This document shows positions 41,933 through 49,545 of a stretch of 64,000 nucleotides of DNA, one piece after another. This stretch comes from Temperatibacter sp965603205. Lineage in GTDB: Bacteria > Pseudomonadota > Alphaproteobacteria > Sphingomonadales > Kordiimonadaceae. The notes under the pieces were generated by a model that was given only the letters and a program-made list of their open reading frames with translations, was not told the origin of the DNA and made no database searches. The stretch covers positions 62,001-126,000 of the forward strand of contig CBFDCC010000007.1 in the NCBI GenBank assembly GCA_965603205.1, given 5' to 3'. Both the position numbers and the translations under genes were made by a program. How positions within the stretch are numbered: position 1 is the first letter of the stretch; every line of letters begins with the position of its first letter.

Positions 41933-42601
41933 TTATCCCTTAACAATATCCCAAAATTGGCGTTCAATTCTTTCATCTTGGAAACAGCCGCGCATAGCAC
42001 GTGTGATGGTCATCGTGTCATGCTTTCTAACACCGCGCATAGTCATGCAGTGGTGCGAGGCATCAACAATAACCGCTACGCCTTTAGCGTCCAATTCGCG
42101 CTCAACAGCGTCAGCGATTTGGGCGGTCATTTTTTCTTGAACCTGCAAGCGCTTGGCGTAAATTTCAATCACGCGAGCAAGCTTGCTAATGCCAACAACG
42201 CGGCCATTAGGCATATAGGCAATGTGGATCTTGCCAATGATTGGCACCATATGATGTTCGCAGTGGCTCTCAAAACGTATGTCACGCAGGACGACCATGT
42301 CGCTATAGCCTTCTACTTCTTCAAAAGTAGTGGATAGGACATCTTCTGGTTTTTCTGTGTAGCCTTTAAAGAATTCACCATAAGCTTTGGTGACCCGACG
42401 CGGTGTATCGATTAGACCTTCGCGGGTTGGGTCATCGCCCGCCCATTTTATCAGGGTGCGAACGGCTTCTTCGGCTTCTTCACGGGTTGGTTTAATTATA
42501 GTATTAGAGCTGTCGGTCGGTGCGGCGTCCTTCAGTTCAAGGTCAGGTGATGACCTTTCAATTACGGCATCCATTGTATTTCCTTCGTGTTGAGGAGGCA
42601 T
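41933..42601 (-). CDS. folE: GTP cyclohydrolase I
   Basis: FolE makes dihydroneopterin triphosphate for folate. Zinc ligands are in ESHCEHHMVP (Cys, His) and HHCMTMRGV (Cys); GLIDTPRRVTKAYGEFF and the GKIHIAYMPNGRVVGISKLARVIEIYAKRLQ region are family signatures. The 222-residue protein has a ~30-residue variable N-terminus. Two starts each have a Shine-Dalgarno: the ATG at 42601 (AGGAG, spacing 6) and Met10 at 42574 (AAGGA, spacing about 6). I keep the longer one. It is divergent from the Fe-S scaffold gene. Confidence 0.95.
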   Translation of the reverse strand: MPPQHEGNTMDAVIERSSPDLELKDAAPTDSSNTIIKPTREEAEEAVRTLIKWAGDDPTREGLIDTPRRVTKAYGEFFKGYTEKPEDVLSTTFEEVEGYSDMVVLRDIRFESHCEHHMVPIIGKIHIAYMPNGRVVGISKLARVIEIYAKRLQVQEKMTAQIADAVERELDAKGVAVIVDASHHCMTMRGVRKHDTMTITRAMRGCFQDERIERQFWDIVKG

Positions 42602-42770
42602 GATGCGCTCCTTTCTGTCCTACTAATTATAGAATAGGCAATATCTACTAAATCCGTATGAATTCAAGTAGCATTTAAGGATATAGCACAAAAGGCTTGG
42701 CAATTGCTAGTAGTTGTGAGTACACACGGTGTAAATTTGTTGCGTTATCAAAAAAGAAGCTAATCAAGAT

Positions 42771-43199
42771 ATGAGCGAACTCTACAATAAAGAAATTTTG
42801 CGCCTAACAACCAAGATTCCCAATCAACGGCGTCTGGATGATCCAGATAAAACAGCTGAGCGTACTAGTCGTATCTGTGGCAGCCGTATCACGCTTGATG
42901 TCATATTGGGCGATAATGGTATCATTAGTGATTTTGGCTGGACGGTCAAAGCCTGCGCGCTGGGTCAAGCAACAGCGGCAATCGTCGGCAATAATATTGT
43001 TGGATTGACGCCAGAAGCACTAACAGACGTCATGTTTCAGTTTAAATCTATGGTAAAGGGCGGTGAAGAGATTGACTGGCAAGCATATGATGGTGGAAAA
43101 TGGGCAGGGCTAGAATTGCTCGCCCCCGTGCATGATCACCCAGGCCGTCATGGATCGGTATTATTGCCCTTTCAGGTCTTAGAAAAAATTCTGCTGTAA
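42771..43199 (+). CDS. NifU/IscU-like iron-sulfur cluster scaffold protein
   Basis: The 142-residue protein has SRICGSRITLDVILGDNGIISDFGWTVKACALGQATAA, the N-terminal scaffold pattern with the first cysteine in ICG and the second in ACALGQA. The third IscU cysteine is missing, as in the alphaproteobacterial variants next to folE-hisI. The 169-base gap to folE shows no further gene. Likely holds or transfers Fe-S clusters, but its specialised role is not known. It ends 7 bases from the convergent NfeD gene. Confidence 0.85.
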   Translation: MSELYNKEILRLTTKIPNQRRLDDPDKTAERTSRICGSRITLDVILGDNGIISDFGWTVKACALGQATAAIVGNNIVGLTPEALTDVMFQFKSMVKGGEEIDWQAYDGGKWAGLELLAPVHDHPGRHGSVLLPFQVLEKILL

Positions 43200-43206
43200 T
43201 GGATCT

Positions 43207-43677
43207 CTATTGTTGAGGCTTGGTATGTAATGTGGTGCCGTCAACACTAACAACTGTCACCATACTATTCTCATCAGCATCTTCACCAGTCGCTATCCAA
43301 AGGCTATCACCAACCTTTATTTTTCCATGGCCGTTTTTAATGGTAACAGCAACGGGATAACTGTTGCCTATCATGGCATCACCGCGTCGATTAAGCGTTT
43401 CATTATCCGATGGGATATTACCCCTTGCCTTAATGAAGCGACGTCCTGCAAATATGGAAACTATTGATAATAGAGAAAATAGAACTATTTGACCTTCCCA
43501 AAGCAGACCCCATTCATGGCCAGTAAGCAGCCATACATATGATCCAGTAGCAGCGGCTGCAATGCCAAGCCATAGGAAGACTACACCCGGCATCACCATC
43601 TCTAAGCCAAAGAAAACTAGCATGGCAATGAACCAAGTCCAGTACGTGAAATTTAGGTCTGAGATTAATTCTGTCAT
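43207..43677 (-). CDS. NfeD-family membrane protein
   Basis: The 156-residue protein has two or three transmembrane helices (TWFIAMLVFFGLEMVMPGVVFLWLGIAAAATGSYVWLL, and IVLFSLLSIVSIFAGRRF). A C-terminal OB-fold domain reads GNSYPVAVTIKNGHGKIKVGDSLWIATGEDADENSMVTVVSVDGTTLHTK. This is the short NfeD form that partners stomatin/SPFH proteins. It follows the SPFH gene by 21 bases in the same operon, and together they are thought to organise membrane microdomains or assist protease access. Confidence 0.92.
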   Translation of the reverse strand: MTELISDLNFTYWTWFIAMLVFFGLEMVMPGVVFLWLGIAAAATGSYVWLLTGHEWGLLWEGQIVLFSLLSIVSIFAGRRFIKARGNIPSDNETLNRRGDAMIGNSYPVAVTIKNGHGKIKVGDSLWIATGEDADENSMVTVVSVDGTTLHTKPQQ

Positions 43678-43698
43678 GATATATTCCTACTGACTGCT

Positions 43699-44661
43699 CT
43701 ATTTGCCGCTCTTGGGTATGCCGCTTGATATTGGTTTTTTATCATCACTATTCAAATTTTTCACTAATTCATTAATGCCGCCGATTGCGCCGATAACACT
43801 ACTGGCTTCTAGTGGCATGAAAACGAGTTTTTCATTTGGTGAATTAGCAAATTGGCTTAACGACTCTATATATTTTTGAGCGACAAAATAGTTGATCGCT
43901 TGCGGGTCACCATCTGCAATTGCTTCAGAGACCATCTGTGTTGCTTTGGCTTCTGCTTCTGCTTCTCGCTCACGAGCCTCTGCGTCACGGAAAGCTGCTT
44001 CACGGCGACCCTCTGCTTCTAGAATGGCTGCTTTTTTCTCACCCTCAGCTTTTAGGATTTCGGATTGGCGCAGTCCTTCGGCTTCTAGAATATTAGCGCG
44101 CTTTTCGCGCTCGGATTTTAGCTGTTTCGCCATGGCATCAACGATATCTCTTGGTGGTTCGATATCTTTTACCTCAACACGTGTGATCTTAGCGCCCCAA
44201 GGGTTAGTAGCTTCATCAACCACCATTAGCAGGCGACCACTGATTTGATCACGCTGTGACAGCAGCTCATCAAGCTCCATGCTGCCAACCACTGTACGTA
44301 AGTTAGTAGTCGTTAAATTCATGATAGCCAGTTCTAGGTCATTAACCTCATAGGTGGCTTTAGCCGCATCAAGAACTTGAAAGAAGACAACGCCGTCCAC
44401 CCGCACCATAGCGTTATCTTTGGTGATAACTTCTTGGCTATCGATATCCAACACACGCTCTTTCATATTTATGTTAGCACTAACACGGTCAATGAACGGA
44501 ATGATGATGTGGAAACCAGGCTTTAGGGAGCTAGTAAAACGCCCCATACGCTCAACAGTAGATTCAAATCCTTGCTTAACGATAACCGCGCCCATAAAGA
44601 GGGTCAATACGACTACAAATAAAATAACTAAGGCGAAAATGGAAAAACCAGCAAAGTCCAT
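43699..44661 (-). CDS. SPFH/band 7 protein (stomatin/QmcA-like)
   Basis: An N-terminal membrane segment (FSIFALVILFVVVLTLFMGAVIV) is followed by the band 7 domain (FESTVERMGRFTSSLKPGFHIIIPFIDRV, VITKDNAMVRVDGVVFFQVLD, WGAKITRVEVKDIEPPRDI). A long Glu/Ala/Arg-rich coiled coil follows (about residues 185-245, repeating EAEG-x-R/K units), then a C-terminal hydrophobic turn. The 320-residue length fits QmcA-type prokaryotic stomatins, which form membrane scaffolds. The NfeD gene downstream is its usual partner. Confidence 0.93.
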   Translation of the reverse strand: MDFAGFSIFALVILFVVVLTLFMGAVIVKQGFESTVERMGRFTSSLKPGFHIIIPFIDRVSANINMKERVLDIDSQEVITKDNAMVRVDGVVFFQVLDAAKATYEVNDLELAIMNLTTTNLRTVVGSMELDELLSQRDQISGRLLMVVDEATNPWGAKITRVEVKDIEPPRDIVDAMAKQLKSEREKRANILEAEGLRQSEILKAEGEKKAAILEAEGRREAAFRDAEAREREAEAEAKATQMVSEAIADGDPQAINYFVAQKYIESLSQFANSPNEKLVFMPLEASSVIGAIGGINELVKNLNSDDKKPISSGIPKSGK

Positions 44662-44847
44662 GAGATATCCCTTTGTAAATGTGTATAGAGCCCTAGTTGC
44701 GCTCTATTTTTCTATTATAGGATATAATATAAGGACGAATTGACTCGATTTAAAGGGTGAATAGTTTTAGCTCGATTGGGCTGCCCCTTATTTAGCTAGC
44801 AATTAGGGTCAAATTCACACGCTAGCAAGGCATTGATCTGATGTAGA

Positions 44848-45831
44848 TTACCTTATTAGGCTTTCAAGTTGCGTCTTCACAATATGTATTTCTTCATGAT
44901 CTATGAGTAATAATTCCTTGATTGCAGTTTGAGTTGAGGCATCCAGGGTCTCGGCATGATAATTTTGAGTTTTACTTATTAATAGATTTTCAATAGGGAA
45001 ATCTAATGGTATTTTGTTTTGAATGTTGCTCATTTCTCGATCAAATTTTGTTTCAATGGCGCGTATATCGTGACTACTAAATTCAGTTAATTTTTGAAAT
45101 TCAGGGTGTCTAGTGTCAATTTTATGGAAATGATAGGCGACGCGGCTTACCTGTTGTTTATTTACGCCTTTATCAACAAGCATCCTGCAGACTTTCATGG
45201 TCACTGCACTTTGACTACTGTTGTCTATTCGGCCCTTTGGTGTTGTTAGCTTGGCATCTATGCCGAATGCTTGCAGGATGTTAGTAGGTAAATCGTTTTT
45301 TATATCGCCATAATTTAATATTTTAATATTTTCTGGCCCAACTAAAGTAGACCATTTATTAATTATTTTGCCCCAATTATGAGGCTGTTTTTCTTTGTTT
45401 AGATAGGCGATAAAATCATCATTTATGTGTCTAGACTTACTGAACTGCTTATAAAGAGAAGACATAAAATCAACATAGGGCCTGCAAACAAATACGATTT
45501 TTACGTTTAAATTTATTTGGGAGGAAAAAATATCCTTATCTAAAAATTTAAAATGTTTAGGGTGTGACAAACCTTCCCAACTAATAAGAAACTTTTTAGG
45601 TGTCTTTGACCTAGATATTTTTGCCAGCAATTTTTGGAGGTTGTCATTTCTTAAAATTTTTCTATGAGCATTGCCTATGACGTCACTCCGGTGCATGGCT
45701 ATCCTAGGGTATATGACGCCTTTGCTCTTTAATAGCTCTCTATTTTCAAAACAAACATTTTGAAAATAGCTACTGCCCGTCTTATAGGAGCCTATATGTA
45801 TGTATAATGTTTTAGAATCGAAACTAGTCAT
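44848..45831 (-). CDS. Sulfotransferase-like protein
   Basis: The opening TLYIHIGSYKTGSSYFQ has the PAPS 5'-phosphosulfate loop (K-T-G-S/T-S/T) of sulfotransferases, and VFVCRPYVDFMSSLYKQF has the Arg and Ser of the 3'-phosphate-binding segment. At 327 residues it is like bacterial sulfotransferase-domain proteins that modify glycans or lipids. The N-terminal helix lacks a signal peptide, so it is cytoplasmic. Lysine- and Asn-rich composition and low G+C set it apart from its neighbours and could mean recent acquisition. Its substrate is unknown, and it stands alone between two A+T-rich gaps. Confidence 0.7.
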   Translation of the reverse strand: MTSFDSKTLYIHIGSYKTGSSYFQNVCFENRELLKSKGVIYPRIAMHRSDVIGNAHRKILRNDNLQKLLAKISRSKTPKKFLISWEGLSHPKHFKFLDKDIFSSQINLNVKIVFVCRPYVDFMSSLYKQFSKSRHINDDFIAYLNKEKQPHNWGKIINKWSTLVGPENIKILNYGDIKNDLPTNILQAFGIDAKLTTPKGRIDNSSQSAVTMKVCRMLVDKGVNKQQVSRVAYHFHKIDTRHPEFQKLTEFSSHDIRAIETKFDREMSNIQNKIPLDFPIENLLISKTQNYHAETLDASTQTAIKELLLIDHEEIHIVKTQLESLIR

Positions 45832-46058
45832 GAATATAATCTTTTAATACGAGGTCATCCAAATCATACTTTATATGGCGTTATTTACACCAATTTTTTA
45901 CCCATGAATAGATGTTTTTTAAGTTGTTGCTCTAGGCACATTATTTATGAATTATGGTTGCTATAATAGCCTTGTTGTCGTTGATAACTTTAGCATTTCA
46001 GGGTGGCAATTCAGGGGCTGCCTGCGTTATATAGTTTTCATATTCATCAGTGATCTCT

Positions 46059-46967
46059 CTAAAATATATCTAGATCACGGCCCGTATGGACGAGGCCTTT
46101 ATATGTCTTTTTTATCTCATTTGTGATCATTTCAATATCGTCACCGCCCCATGTGAGCTGATGATGTAATATCAATAGCTTGGGTTTTGCCATATTTGCA
46201 ATACGCGCTACATCTGACGCGCTGGTATGATAGGCAGCATGGTATTTTTTCCATTCGTCAGGTAGGCGTTTATAACTTGCCTCTGAATAACCTTCATGGA
46301 TAAGAATGTCTGCACCTATAGCCTTTTCAGCGACTATGGGGCAATAAGTTGTGTCACCTGAAATGACAATCAGGCGATCTGCTGTTTGAATGCGATAACC
46401 ATAAGCATCTTTCCATAGGCCATGACAAACAGGAAAAGCTTCGATGCTGATCTTGTCATCACTAAATTTTTTCGTTTCATTTCCCCACTCTGTTGTATCA
46501 ACGCGCCACCCTGTTGGGTTTTGTGGTTGAAGGCCCTTAATGCGACGATCAATATCTTGAGCGTAGGCAGCTAAAATATTGCTCGCCATTTCACCTGTGC
46601 CTGCTGGTCCAAATAGCTGCAGTGGCTGCTCGCGTTCTAATACCCATGGGGTAAGGATAAGATCAGAAAGGCCGAGCGTGTGGTCGCTATGTAGGTGTGT
46701 TAGAAAAACATGGCTAAGGTTTTTTGCTTGCAAGGCGGGTATGTTATGCTTCACCGAGGCCTCGGCTGCACGTCTGACAGTACCCGTACCTGCGTCAAAG
46801 ATATAAGCCCTGCCATCCGTCACAATAGCCGTAGCAGGGCCTGACCTATCAGGGAATGGATTTGGGTTCCCTGTTCCTAATAATATAACATTGGTCTCTG
46901 CGCTTGCATGCAAGCTAATAAAGCTGAGGTGCAATAGGACTATTATTTTTAGTAAATTGCTCATCAT
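46059..46967 (-). CDS. Secreted MBL-fold metallohydrolase (RNase Z/arylsulfatase-like)
   Basis: A signal peptide (LLKIIVLLHLSFISLHASA) is followed by the MBL domain: NVILLGTGNPNPFPDRSG, FDAGTGTVRRAAEA, the zinc motif THLHSDHTLGLSDL, ISGDTTYCP for the bridging Asp, and ILHHQL for the last His. The N-terminal order resembles RNase Z, but secretion argues for a hydrolase acting outside the cytoplasm. The ATG overlaps the TGA of the LysR gene by one base (TGATG), so it is translationally coupled to the regulator. Substrate unknown. Confidence 0.85.
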   Translation of the reverse strand: MMSNLLKIIVLLHLSFISLHASAETNVILLGTGNPNPFPDRSGPATAIVTDGRAYIFDAGTGTVRRAAEASVKHNIPALQAKNLSHVFLTHLHSDHTLGLSDLILTPWVLEREQPLQLFGPAGTGEMASNILAAYAQDIDRRIKGLQPQNPTGWRVDTTEWGNETKKFSDDKISIEAFPVCHGLWKDAYGYRIQTADRLIVISGDTTYCPIVAEKAIGADILIHEGYSEASYKRLPDEWKKYHAAYHTSASDVARIANMAKPKLLILHHQLTWGGDDIEMITNEIKKTYKGLVHTGRDLDIF

Positions 46968-47857
46968 CAATTTCCCATGAGAGTTTTGCGTTCAGTTTTA
47001 ATAAGGGTCGATAAAAACTGCATAGTAGCGTCTATGCGCGCTAGTGGTCTGATGTCTTCGTGCGTTAATAACCATAGATCACGGGTGATATTAATCAAGT
47101 CTGGCAATATGGGCACTAATCCTTGTGTGCGGTCAGCTAAAAAACAAGGCAGTAACGCAAGGCCAACGCCGTCAACTGCCGCGTTTGTTTGGCCTGTTAC
47201 ATTAGTCGAGCGCAATACCACACGAGGATTGTTGAGTGTTTTTTCAAGTAAGCGCAGCTGCTCAACAGGTATAAGATCATCCACATAGCTGATAAATTCA
47301 TGACCTGCTAAATCCCGCGGGCGATAAATATGTGGATGATCCTTTAGATAGGCGGGTGATCCATAAAGCTTCAAACTATATTCACCAACCTTGCTGGAAA
47401 TTAAGCGCCCACGGTCGGGTCTCGCCAGTGCAATGGCGATATCTGCTTCACGTTTATTGAGAGATAGCGGGCGCGTGTCGGCAACAAGCTCTATCTCAAT
47501 ACCAGGGTGGCGCCGCCTGAAAACTGACCAAAAACGCGATAGGAACTGACTGCCCAGCGCCTCTGGTGTAGCTAGGCGCACTGATCCAGTAGCACCCAGT
47601 GTTTCATCAGATAGTTCATTTTGTAGGGCAAGGCTATTGCCTTCCATGGCTTCTGCGTGGGCCGTTAGGCGCTGCCCAGCCTCTGTCAGTTGATAGCCCT
47701 TTTGCTCGCGGACAAATAAAATGGAGCCAATGTTCTCTTCAAGATGAGCGATACGTCGTGCGACCGTAGTATGATCTACATTCAGGCGTTTAGCCGCTGC
47801 GCTCAGGCTGCCTGACCGCGCGACGGCTAAAAAATATTTTATATGGTCCCAATTCAT
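46967..47857 (-). CDS. LysR-type regulator divergent from mmsA
   Basis: I start at MNWDHIKYFLAVARSGSLSAAAKRL (47857); upstream frame sequence lies in the operator region. The helix-turn-helix is SLSAAAKRLNVDHTTVARRIAHLEENIGSILFVRE, and the effector domain follows (VRLATPEALGSQFLSRFW, GVGLALLPCFLAD). It is transcribed away from mmsA, the common arrangement of a catabolic regulator and its target; ligand could be a valine intermediate. Its stop codon overlaps the start of the MBL gene. Confidence 0.9.
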   Translation of the reverse strand: MNWDHIKYFLAVARSGSLSAAAKRLNVDHTTVARRIAHLEENIGSILFVREQKGYQLTEAGQRLTAHAEAMEGNSLALQNELSDETLGATGSVRLATPEALGSQFLSRFWSVFRRRHPGIEIELVADTRPLSLNKREADIAIALARPDRGRLISSKVGEYSLKLYGSPAYLKDHPHIYRPRDLAGHEFISYVDDLIPVEQLRLLEKTLNNPRVVLRSTNVTGQTNAAVDGVGLALLPCFLADRTQGLVPILPDLINITRDLWLLTHEDIRPLARIDATMQFLSTLIKTERKTLMGN

Positions 47858-47874
47858 AATAGGGTTATAGCATA

Positions 47875-47932
47875 TGTGCATAAATGCACAATAGGATATG
47901 CAATAATGTGCCGTGACATGCAAAATTGCATG
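47875..47932. promoter_or_regulatory. Three palindromic TGCA-N4-TGCA boxes between LysR gene and mmsA
   Basis: TGTGCAT-AA-ATGCACA (47875-47890) and CATGCAA-AA-TTGCATG (47917-47932) are perfect palindromes of the same design, with a degenerate third, TGCAATAATGTG (47899-47910), between them. Their centres are 22 and 20 bases apart, near two helical turns each and 42 overall. The layout fits a LysR tetramer operator. Confidence 0.6.
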
Positions 47933-47977
47933 GTATATGGTCTCTCTAAACTAATTATAATGAACTGGAGATATTCT

Positions 47978-49480
47978 ATGTATGAGATTCAACATTTTAT
48001 CGGTGGTAAAGAAGTAAAAGGCACTAGCGGTCGTTTTGGTCCTGTTTTCAACCCCGCGATTGGCGAGCAAGTTGGTAAAGTAGCGCTAGCAACAAAAGAA
48101 GAAGTTGAAGGCGTTATCGCTAATGCACAAGCAGCCTTTCCTGCTTGGGCGGCTGTTTCAGTTGTACGTCGTGCACGTGTGCTAGCGAACCTTGTTCAAA
48201 TTTTATACCGTGAAAAAGACGCCCTTGCTGAGGCGCTATCACGCGAGCATGGAAAAGTGTTTTCTGACGCACAGGGCGATGTTCAGCGCGGCCTAGAGGT
48301 TGCTGAATTTGCTTCTGGTATGCCCCATCTTTTAAAAGGTGAGTTCTCAGACAATGTTGGTGGTTCTATTGATATGTATAACATGCGCAAGCCTCTTGGT
48401 GTTGTTGCTGGTATCACGCCCTTTAACTTCCCTGCGATGATCCCTTTATGGATGAGCTGTGTTGCGATTGCATGTGGTAACGCATTCATTCTTAAGCCAT
48501 CAGAAAAAGCGCCAAGCGTGCCAATGATGTTTGCTGCCATGTGGAAAGAGGCTGGTTTGCCAGATGGTATATTTAATGTGGTGAATGGTGATAAAGAATC
48601 TGTGGATACCATCTGTACTGATGAGCGCGTTAAGGCAGTGTCTTTCGTTGGCTCAACAGCTATTGCGCAATATGTTTATGCGACTTGTACTGCACACGGC
48701 AAACGTTGTCAGGCTATGGGCGGCGCTAAGAACCATATGGCTATCTTGCCTGATGCTGATCTTGAGCAAGTAGCTGACGCTCTTATAGGTGCTGCTTATG
48801 GTTCAGCTGGCGAGCGCTGTATGGCGATCTCTGTTGCTGTCTGTGTTGGTGATGTTGCTGATCGTTTGATTGAAATTCTAAAGCCACGTGTTGAAGGTCT
48901 TAAGATTAATCACGGTATGGATTTAACGTCTGAGATGGGGCCATTGGTGACTAAAGAGCACCGTGAAAAAGTAGTGGGTTACCTTGATCTAGCCGAAGAA
49001 GAAGGTGCAACATTTGTTGTTGATGGTCGTGGGTATAAAAACACAGAAGCTGGCTATGAGAACGGTTACTATCTTGGTGGAACGCTTATGGACAATGTAA
49101 CAAAGGACATGCGTTCATACAAAGAAGAGATATTTGGCCCAACATTACAGGTCATGCGTGTTGATACACTTGAAGAAGCAATCGCGCTTCCTAGCGAGCA
49201 TGAATATGGTAATGGTACATCGATCTTCACAGCCAACGGTAACGCTGCGCGTGAATATGCAAATAACGTTGAAGTTGGTATGGTTGGCATTAACGTACCG
49301 ATCCCTGTGCCACTAGCATTCCACAGCTTCGGTGGTTGGAAAGCCTCTGCATTTGGTGATATCAATCAGCACGGTCCAGAAGGTATTCGTTTTTACACAA
49401 AGACTAAAACGGTTACACAGCGCTGGCCTAATTCAATTGCTGCTGGCGCAGAGTTTGCCATTCCTACGCTCAACGGCTAA
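47978..49480 (+). CDS. mmsA: Methylmalonate-semialdehyde dehydrogenase (CoA-acylating)
   Basis: The start at 47978 follows GGAG and gives MYEIQHFIGGKEVKG, the usual opening. The enzyme oxidises methylmalonate semialdehyde to propionyl-CoA in valine breakdown (and malonate semialdehyde in others). GVVAGITPFNFPAMIPLWM is the NAD/binding loop, the nucleophile is Cys in AGERCMAISV, and AMGGAKNHMAILPDA replaces the Glu motif of other aldehyde dehydrogenases, which marks the CoA-dependent MMSDH class. 500 residues is normal. It is the first of the valine genes, separated from the others by an M16 peptidase gene. Confidence 0.93.
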   Translation: MYEIQHFIGGKEVKGTSGRFGPVFNPAIGEQVGKVALATKEEVEGVIANAQAAFPAWAAVSVVRRARVLANLVQILYREKDALAEALSREHGKVFSDAQGDVQRGLEVAEFASGMPHLLKGEFSDNVGGSIDMYNMRKPLGVVAGITPFNFPAMIPLWMSCVAIACGNAFILKPSEKAPSVPMMFAAMWKEAGLPDGIFNVVNGDKESVDTICTDERVKAVSFVGSTAIAQYVYATCTAHGKRCQAMGGAKNHMAILPDADLEQVADALIGAAYGSAGERCMAISVAVCVGDVADRLIEILKPRVEGLKINHGMDLTSEMGPLVTKEHREKVVGYLDLAEEEGATFVVDGRGYKNTEAGYENGYYLGGTLMDNVTKDMRSYKEEIFGPTLQVMRVDTLEEAIALPSEHEYGNGTSIFTANGNAAREYANNVEVGMVGINVPIPVPLAFHSFGGWKASAFGDINQHGPEGIRFYTKTKTVTQRWPNSIAAGAEFAIPTLNG

Positions 49481-49489
49481 TGTATATGA

Positions 49490-49512
49490 GGGGGAGTCTT
49501 TTAGGCTCCCCC
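49490..49512. terminator. GC-rich hairpin after mmsA
   Basis: GGGGGAGTC (49490-49498) pairs with GGCTCCCCC (49504-49512) with one wobble. No T-run follows, so it may be a weak terminator or mRNA-stabilising structure between mmsA and the M16 gene. Confidence 0.5.
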
Positions 49513-49545
49513 ATTCATATAATTAGATAGTGGAGGGTTGCATTG

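Noticed and set aside
41870..42337. 155-residue open frame on the plus strand
   Set aside because: Opposite folE, which has all its zinc ligands; no independent signal.
44685..44712. ATAGAGC/GCTCTAT hairpin followed by T-run on the plus strand
   Set aside because: No plus-strand gene ends there; it lies in the 5' leader of the SPFH gene, so a terminator role is not supported.
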